Shown here: positions 59,423 through 64,000 of the stretch, in pieces | Layout of the letters: each line of letters starts with the position of its first letter | Position numbering within the stretch: position 1 is the first letter of the stretch | Assembly (NCBI RefSeq): GCF_029223585.1 | Contig: NZ_CP119424.1 | Span: 2,075,192-2,139,191 of the forward strand | Length of the DNA stretch: 64,000 nt | From: Photobacterium sp. DA100 | Lineage (GTDB): Bacteria; Pseudomonadota; Gammaproteobacteria; Enterobacterales; Vibrionaceae | Direction of reading: 5' to 3' | The notes under the pieces: generated by a model | Told to the model about the DNA's origin: nothing | Seen by the model: only the letters and a program-made list of their open reading frames with translations | Database searches by the model: none | Made by a program: the position numbers and the translations under genes

Positions 59423-60643
59423 TTATACGAATGAGATGAACAAGCCGGTGATGGCCGCACTCATTAAGTTGGCAAGGGTTGCTGCGAGAATAACCCTGAC
59501 CCCCATAGAGGCAATAAAAGGTTTCATCTTGGGTACGATGGTACCTAAAACGCCTATCATTGCGGCTGGGGCCGATAAGTTGGCAAAGCCTGCCAGTGCC
59601 ATGGTTATAATTGCTTGAGTCTCATGGCTTAAGGATTCACGTACTTCAGAGAAACTCATGAAGGCGACAAATTCATTCAATACCAGCTTCTGACCGAGGA
59701 AGTTACCGGCAATGAGGACTTCACTGCTCGGAACGCCGAGCAGGAATGCTATTGGTGCGAACATATAGCCGAAGATTGATTGCAGAGTAACCCCTTCAAT
59801 ACCGACCAGCTCAAAGAGGCTACCCAGCATGCCGTTGAACATGGCGATTAAAGCGATGAGTGCGAGCAACATGACACCGATGGCTGATGCCATTTTCAGG
59901 CCGTTGAAAGCGCCGCTGGTGGCAGCCTCAATGATGTTGATTGGCTTGTCTTCCTCATGATAGATATCGAGGTCGACTTCAACGGGTTCATCGGTTTCGG
60001 GGTAGATGATTTTCGCAAAAAGTAGCCCTGCGGGAGCGGACATAAAGGCTGCGGAGACCAAGTATTTGATCTCGATGCCCATTCCGGCAAATCCCACTAA
60101 TACCGAGCCGGCAATAGAGGCAAAGCCTCCCGTCATTAGGGCGAACAGCTCTGACTTGGTCATTTTGGGCGCATAAGGTTTCATCATGACGAATACATCG
60201 GTGTTGCCGATGAAGATATTCGCCGCGGCAGCCGTTGATTCTGCTTGCGAAGTCCCCAAAACTTTCTGGACGCCCATACCGATGTATTTCACCAGACGCT
60301 GCATGACGCCCAGGTAGTACAGGACTGACATAAAGGCGCTAAAGAAGATGATGATCGGCAGGACATGGATGGCGAAGATAAAGCCAGAACCAAACGCCCC
60401 GAGCTCTCCGAATAGAAAGCGAATTCCTTCGCCGGAGTAATCCATGATTGAGCTAACGGCACTGGAAATGCCGATCAAGATAACCTGGCCTGCCGGTACG
60501 AATAATATAAAGGCCGCAATAGAAGCCTGCAGGGCAAGGGCAACACCGACGGTGCGTAGCTTTATTGCTTTTCGGTTGCATGAAAACACCCAGCCGATAA
60601 AGAGCAAAGTCGCTATGCCAAAAAGTGGAATTAAGGTTTGCAT
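59423..60643 (-). CDS. nupC: Concentrative nucleoside transporter NupC
   Basis: A 406-residue CNT-family inner-membrane symporter with about ten hydrophobic segments. The family features are LFGELGAFGSGFIFAIHVLPIIIFFSAFMSVLYYLGVMQ, ESTAAAANIFIGNTDVFVMMKPYAPKMTKSELFALMTGGFASIAGSVL and SAPAGLLFAKIIYPE. It imports nucleosides with H+ or Na+. It starts ten bases after the nucleoside hydrolase stop and precedes tsx, so uptake and breakdown genes form one unit. Confidence 0.95.
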   Translation of the reverse strand: MQTLIPLFGIATLLFIGWVFSCNRKAIKLRTVGVALALQASIAAFILFVPAGQVILIGISSAVSSIMDYSGEGIRFLFGELGAFGSGFIFAIHVLPIIIFFSAFMSVLYYLGVMQRLVKYIGMGVQKVLGTSQAESTAAAANIFIGNTDVFVMMKPYAPKMTKSELFALMTGGFASIAGSVLVGFAGMGIEIKYLVSAAFMSAPAGLLFAKIIYPETDEPVEVDLDIYHEEDKPINIIEAATSGAFNGLKMASAIGVMLLALIALIAMFNGMLGSLFELVGIEGVTLQSIFGYMFAPIAFLLGVPSSEVLIAGNFLGQKLVLNEFVAFMSFSEVRESLSHETQAIITMALAGFANLSAPAAMIGVLGTIVPKMKPFIASMGVRVILAATLANLMSAAITGLFISFV

Positions 60644-60652
60644 ATTAGATAA

Positions 60653-61624
60653 TTACCCTTTGATTAACCGGCGGAATAAGTCGATAAATAAGTTGTCTCG
60701 TTCGATAAATTTGATAACACGTACTGGGTGGCGTCGGTTATCAAAGCTCCAGGTTAAGTTGTCATTCAATACCGGTGAGGCTTCAAATGTGCCGGTGTAC
60801 CAGTCAGCGTCAAGCAGGTAGCCAACTGGAGCGATATCCCAGATAACCTTGCGGTTTGCAAAGCCAATCCATGGGCACTTCGGTGCTTCTTGTGCGAGGT
60901 AATCGCCAATTTCACTGGTGCCGGCTAGGTAGTGCTGCAGTTCCGGAACCGAAGTTGCCAGGGTGTTGGTGACCCCCATGCAAGGGAACAGAGTTAGTGC
61001 AACCCCGGAATCTAACAGGACACGGCTGGCATCGATATCTTGCAGCAGGTTAAACTCTTCGGTGTTAGGCCAGTCAAAGCTGTGGCCACCAAGCCACAAT
61101 ACATGGACTTTTTCGATAATCGATGGGTCGGCAACAAGGGCGTGGGCTATGTTAGTCGGGGCGCCAATGCTAATGACTTGTAGGGTGCCTTCGCAGGCAT
61201 GGGCTCGGGCAATCAGGTCCTCGACGGCCGCAGAGCGCTCAGGCTCGGAACATTGGTAGAGGTAGTGTCTCGACCCTTTGAAAATAGCAGGCTTGCGATT
61301 TACCTTAACGCGTTCTAAGACTCGCTCAATCTCCTCATAGCTGAGTGACATCCCGACTTCAGGATCGGATACCGCCTCATGGCTGTCGTTGAACATTGAG
61401 TTGGTAAAAGGTGCGGCATAAATAGCTTGTAAATCAATACGATCATTTCTTAGCATTGCCCATGCGATGGCAAATTGATCATCAATTTCATTAAAAGTAT
61501 CGCTATCAATGACCGTGGCAATTTTTCCTGAAGCAGGGATGTCCATTTTTGCCATCCTCTCGGAGAGAGTCATGGGAGGGAACACTGCGTGCATCTGTGT
61601 TAGAGATAGTTCCTGTTTAGCCAT
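60653..61624 (-). CDS. Nucleoside hydrolase (IUNH family)
   Basis: A 323-residue N-ribohydrolase that splits nucleosides into base and ribose. The Ca-binding Asp cluster is present in the variant VIDSDTFNEIDDQFAIAWA instead of DTDPGxDD, the form seen in one subgroup of the family. VISIGAPTNIAHALVADP and VLWLGGHSF are also conserved. The N-terminal 35 residues precede the fold and have no known role. The start overlaps the stop of the kinase fusion gene (TAATG), so they are translationally coupled. The released ribose would be phosphorylated by that kinase. Base specificity is unknown. Confidence 0.9.
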   Translation of the reverse strand: MAKQELSLTQMHAVFPPMTLSERMAKMDIPASGKIATVIDSDTFNEIDDQFAIAWAMLRNDRIDLQAIYAAPFTNSMFNDSHEAVSDPEVGMSLSYEEIERVLERVKVNRKPAIFKGSRHYLYQCSEPERSAAVEDLIARAHACEGTLQVISIGAPTNIAHALVADPSIIEKVHVLWLGGHSFDWPNTEEFNLLQDIDASRVLLDSGVALTLFPCMGVTNTLATSVPELQHYLAGTSEIGDYLAQEAPKCPWIGFANRKVIWDIAPVGYLLDADWYTGTFEASPVLNDNLTWSFDNRRHPVRVIKFIERDNLFIDLFRRLIKG

Positions 61625-62838
61625 TACATTTTTTCCTGTTCTGCTAGTCGAGCTTCAGCGAGTGAGGCCTCGGGCATATTTGAGGCGCCTTTGCGCTCTA
61701 CTGCGAGCGAGGCGTAGGCTGAAGCAAATTTAATTGCATAATCAATGGGTTGGTTGTTTGCCAGGCAGGCTGCCAGTGCTCCGTTGAAAGAATCACCCGC
61801 ACCGGATGTATCCGTGACGACAGCTTTATATGGCGGGTAATGCCGGTATTTCTGTCCATCAAACATCAGTGCTCCCTTACTGCCCATTGTCATGACAACA
61901 ATCTTGGCACCCATGGCATGGATAGCTTTGGCTGCCTGTTGCGCGGTATCAAGGTCAGTGACTTTGATACCGGTCAAATCTTGGGCTTCGGTTTCATTGG
62001 GCGTAATGATATCGACCAGATGTATGAGTGACTTACATTCATCAATGTAAGGTGCTGGGTTTAGCATAACCAATGAGCCTGTAGCGCTTGCACATTCAAT
62101 TGCTTGTCTTGTGGCTTCGAAGTTATTTTCGAGCTGGGTGAGAAAGACCTTACTGCTTTCAATAAGCTCATATTCTTGGTGAAGCTCTAAATCGGTAATG
62201 GTTTTATTGGCGCCTAAATCAATCGCAATAAAGTTTTCACCTGACTCTTGGGACACAAAGATAGATGCATTACCAGTGTGCGTTTTCTTGTCCTCGAAAA
62301 TAGAGAATGAGTGGATATCCGTACTGGAAAAATACTGGCGCGCCTTGCTGCCAAATTCATCGTCACCGATTTTTACGGCTAAGTGTACGAGGTTATTAAC
62401 CTTTGCGGCTGCCGTCGCTTGATTAGAGCCCTTTCCTCCAGCATAAAACCCGGTAGAAAGGGAGTGGATTGTCTCCCCTTCTCTCGGAAAGTCCGGTACT
62501 TCAGAAACAATATCAATATTAAAAGAACCAAGAATATAGACCCCCAGCATATGGTTGGAGCTTGGTGCTTTTTCATTTCGACTATTAATATATTTGCCAG
62601 AGAGTGCATTCATAATATTGTTAATACCCACCTGCTTGAATAACACGTTATTTTCGATTGTTGCGAGTCTTGCTCCACCAAAGAACAACTCTGCGACGCC
62701 TGATTCTGCTAATTGTTTTAGGTCTCTGCGAATAGTTCTGTCAGTTACCTCTAACAATCTTGCTAGCTCAGCAACCGATACCTGTTTATCTCTTAGTAAC
62801 AAAGAGCGGATAGTATTGATACGTTGCTGTTTGAGCAT
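61624..62838 (-). CDS. DeoR-type helix-turn-helix fused to a ribokinase (PfkB) domain
   Basis: A 404-residue fusion. Residues 1-60 are a DeoR-family winged helix (RINTIRSLLLRDKQVSVAELARLLEVTDRTIRRDLKQLAESGVAELFFGGARL). After a linker, about 97-395 is a full ribokinase: LGSFNIDIVSEVPDFPREGETI, FYAGGKGSNQATAAAKV and the catalytic DTSGAGDSFNGALAACLA. Both active motifs are intact, so the protein can be expected to bind DNA and phosphorylate a pentose, probably ribose from the nucleoside hydrolase. It is the first gene of the operon kinase-hydrolase-nupC-tsx. An inverted repeat 78-96 bases upstream is a candidate for its own operator. Confidence 0.92.
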   Translation of the reverse strand: MLKQQRINTIRSLLLRDKQVSVAELARLLEVTDRTIRRDLKQLAESGVAELFFGGARLATIENNVLFKQVGINNIMNALSGKYINSRNEKAPSSNHMLGVYILGSFNIDIVSEVPDFPREGETIHSLSTGFYAGGKGSNQATAAAKVNNLVHLAVKIGDDEFGSKARQYFSSTDIHSFSIFEDKKTHTGNASIFVSQESGENFIAIDLGANKTITDLELHQEYELIESSKVFLTQLENNFEATRQAIECASATGSLVMLNPAPYIDECKSLIHLVDIITPNETEAQDLTGIKVTDLDTAQQAAKAIHAMGAKIVVMTMGSKGALMFDGQKYRHYPPYKAVVTDTSGAGDSFNGALAACLANNQPIDYAIKFASAYASLAVERKGASNMPEASLAEARLAEQEKM

Positions 62839-63207
62839 AGAACCTCCTGTTGTGGGAAATAATAGGGGGAGAGTGAGATCAGTTCTGATTGTTGAGGCTC
62901 AATTATAATGATAATTCGGACAGAGGGTGTCCGAGTATATTGCGGCATATTACGATAATGTCCCATTCGAATATTAATAAAAGCGAATAATGGCAGTTGG
63001 TTGCTTTTGTTTTTTAATTACAACCTGGAGGCATCGGTCTCTGTGTTTTATATCGCCAAGATGGGGTGAAACTAAATAATAGCTGGAGAACTTTTTACCT
63101 TGAGACGGTTTGCTGACCTGTCGTGATTCGCCACGCCAGATAGGCCGTAAACACCACGAACAGTAAAAAAGTCCGTGGTGTTTTGCATGGTGTTCGTCTA
63201 TACGTCC
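62839..63207 (-). promoter_or_regulatory. Upstream region of the nucleoside operon with inverted repeat
   Basis: TCGGACA-GAGGG-TGTCCGA (62916-62934), perfect 7-bp arms, upstream of the DeoR-kinase gene. At the far end, AACACCACG (63150-63158) and CGTGGTGTT can form a hairpin (63149-63184) that may end transcription of the solute-binding-protein gene. Nothing else was recognised. Confidence 0.5.
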
Positions 63208-64000
63208 CTACTTAATCTTGTCGCATACCGTTGTTTCCAACTCGACGTCATACACCTCTAGCAGTTTGACGTAATCGCCACTTTGGCACATTTCCTTGAG
63301 ATTTTTGTTGAAGGCATCTTTGATCGCTTTGTCTTTGAAGCTGGCCTTGAAATCTGTGGCGGGTGGGAACAGGCTGTGGTACTCGACATTGTCGGTCGAT
63401 TGCTTCATCGCCTTGCTGAAGAATTCAAAGATGCTGCGGTCGATGACAATCACTTGTTTGTCAGCTTTCCAAAACTGGGCGACCTGGTCGGCTTGATTAC
63501 CGAATTCATGGTAGTTGGAGCGGTATTCGGAACCCGGTGAAAATAATGTCTTGAACTCGTCGCCCAGTTCAAGGTAGGCGTTCTGCCAAGTCAATACCGG
63601 ATGGGTTTTGAGGTCATCGATAGTGTTTATTGCAAGGCTGTCGCTTTTCTTGCTGATAGCAAAATTCACAAAGGTAACGAGATGATCGGAATAGTAGATT
63701 TCGCCGCCATCGACCAGCACGCCTATGGCAATATCGGCTTTTTGGTTTTGTACTGCGCTTTGTACATACGTCAGTGGCATTTGAACAAACTCCAGCTCGT
63801 ACCCTTCCAATGCCTGTCTGACAATATCAACTTCGAGACCTTTGCTGCCATTATCCATCACATAAGGTGGCATATCGGTAGAGATGGCAACAATAAGTTT
63901 GCGTTGTTCGGCAGATAGGTGGACAACAGCCAAAAGGGCTGAGCTGTATATGGCCAGTTTCAAAGGGAGCAGATAGCGAGGCTTTGAGTTGGTATTGTTC
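63208..64000 (-). CDS. Periplasmic solute-binding protein, family 3 (5' end outside window)
   Basis: At least 264 codons; the frame stays open to the right edge, so the true start is beyond 64000 and the TTG at 63963 is probably internal to the signal peptide (LLPLKLAIYSSALLAVVHLSA). The mature part reads RKLIVAISTDMPPYVMDNGSKGLEVDIVRQAL, then KADIAIGVLVDGGEIYYSDHLVTFVNFAISKK, the two-lobed fold of amino-acid-type ABC binding proteins. Two Cys (MCQSG and TTVCDKIK) may form a disulfide. No permease or ATPase gene is adjacent, so it may be an orphan binding protein or sensor-like protein. Confidence 0.8.
   Translation of the reverse strand, partial: NNTNSKPRYLLPLKLAIYSSALLAVVHLSAEQRKLIVAISTDMPPYVMDNGSKGLEVDIVRQALEGYELEFVQMPLTYVQSAVQNQKADIAIGVLVDGGEIYYSDHLVTFVNFAISKKSDSLAINTIDDLKTHPVLTWQNAYLELGDEFKTLFSPGSEYRSNYHEFGNQADQVAQFWKADKQVIVIDRSIFEFFSKAMKQSTDNVEYHSLFPPATDFKASFKDKAIKDAFNKNLKEMCQSGDYVKLLEVYDVELETTVCDKIK

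Overview
The window reads as chromosome from a marine gammaproteobacterium of the Vibrionaceae. Base composition is roughly balanced, and the best fit is a Photobacterium- or Grimontia-like genome rather than a low-GC Vibrio. This is inferred from protein resemblance (Na+ symporters, Tsx/OmpK-type channel, AbgT, an acetate kinase gene with no pta beside it, chitinase, alginate genes) and is not proven by a marker gene. There is no rRNA, tRNA, CRISPR array, integrase or intact insertion sequence. The mix of catabolic islands and the lone ackA would suit a secondary chromosome, but that is a guess.

Layout. 1-4.3 kb: end of putP, a secreted GH19 chitinase and a general porin. 4.3-7.8 kb: L-serine dehydratase and a divergent subtilase-like secreted protein with two discoidin-like domains. 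7.9-16.2 kb: HlyD/DUF3302 pair, Sel1 protein, YieH-like phosphatase, a CatB-type acetyltransferase, AraC and LysR regulators, and a Rossmann-fold protein. 16.6-25.4 kb: acetate kinase, a LysR/M20 peptidase/AbgT locus, a cNMP-CBS-DUF294 protein with a DnaQ-like exonuclease, and two very small membrane or lipoproteins.

25.4-43.8 kb is an alginate (uronate) utilisation island. A KdgM-type porin brings oligomers through the outer membrane. Secreted PF05426-type and PL6 lyases cut polymer, and two paralogous sodium/solute symporters import products. Two tandem cytoplasmic PL17 lyases release unsaturated monouronate, KdgF opens it, a reductase (an SDR in the island is the only in-window candidate) would make KDG, and KdgK and Eda yield pyruvate and glyceraldehyde-3-phosphate. 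A FadR-type GntR regulator is the likely controller. TTGTANTACAA palindromes, the form expected for that family, occur at the promoters of both symporters and, in degenerate form, of the porin. One also overlaps the -35 of the first of two tandem, nearly identical small-RNA-like genes (34.23-34.61 kb), which are the most novel element here.

44-58.4 kb is a 4-hydroxyphenylacetate/homoprotocatechuate meta-cleavage cluster: hpaC, hpaR, a TRAP transporter (dctPQM), then hpaH-hpaI-hpaG1-hpaG2-hpaE-hpaF-AEC transporter-hpaD-gabD. It is bracketed by HpaR-type palindromes, and the oxygenase hpaB is absent from the window. 58.5-62.9 kb is a nucleoside-scavenging operon (DeoR-ribokinase fusion, nucleoside hydrolase, NupC, Tsx). 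The window ends inside a periplasmic solute-binding protein gene. Three decayed gene remnants (a glutathione S-transferase, a GGDEF domain and a possible BBE-type oxidase tail) and one MITE-like element lie between functional genes.
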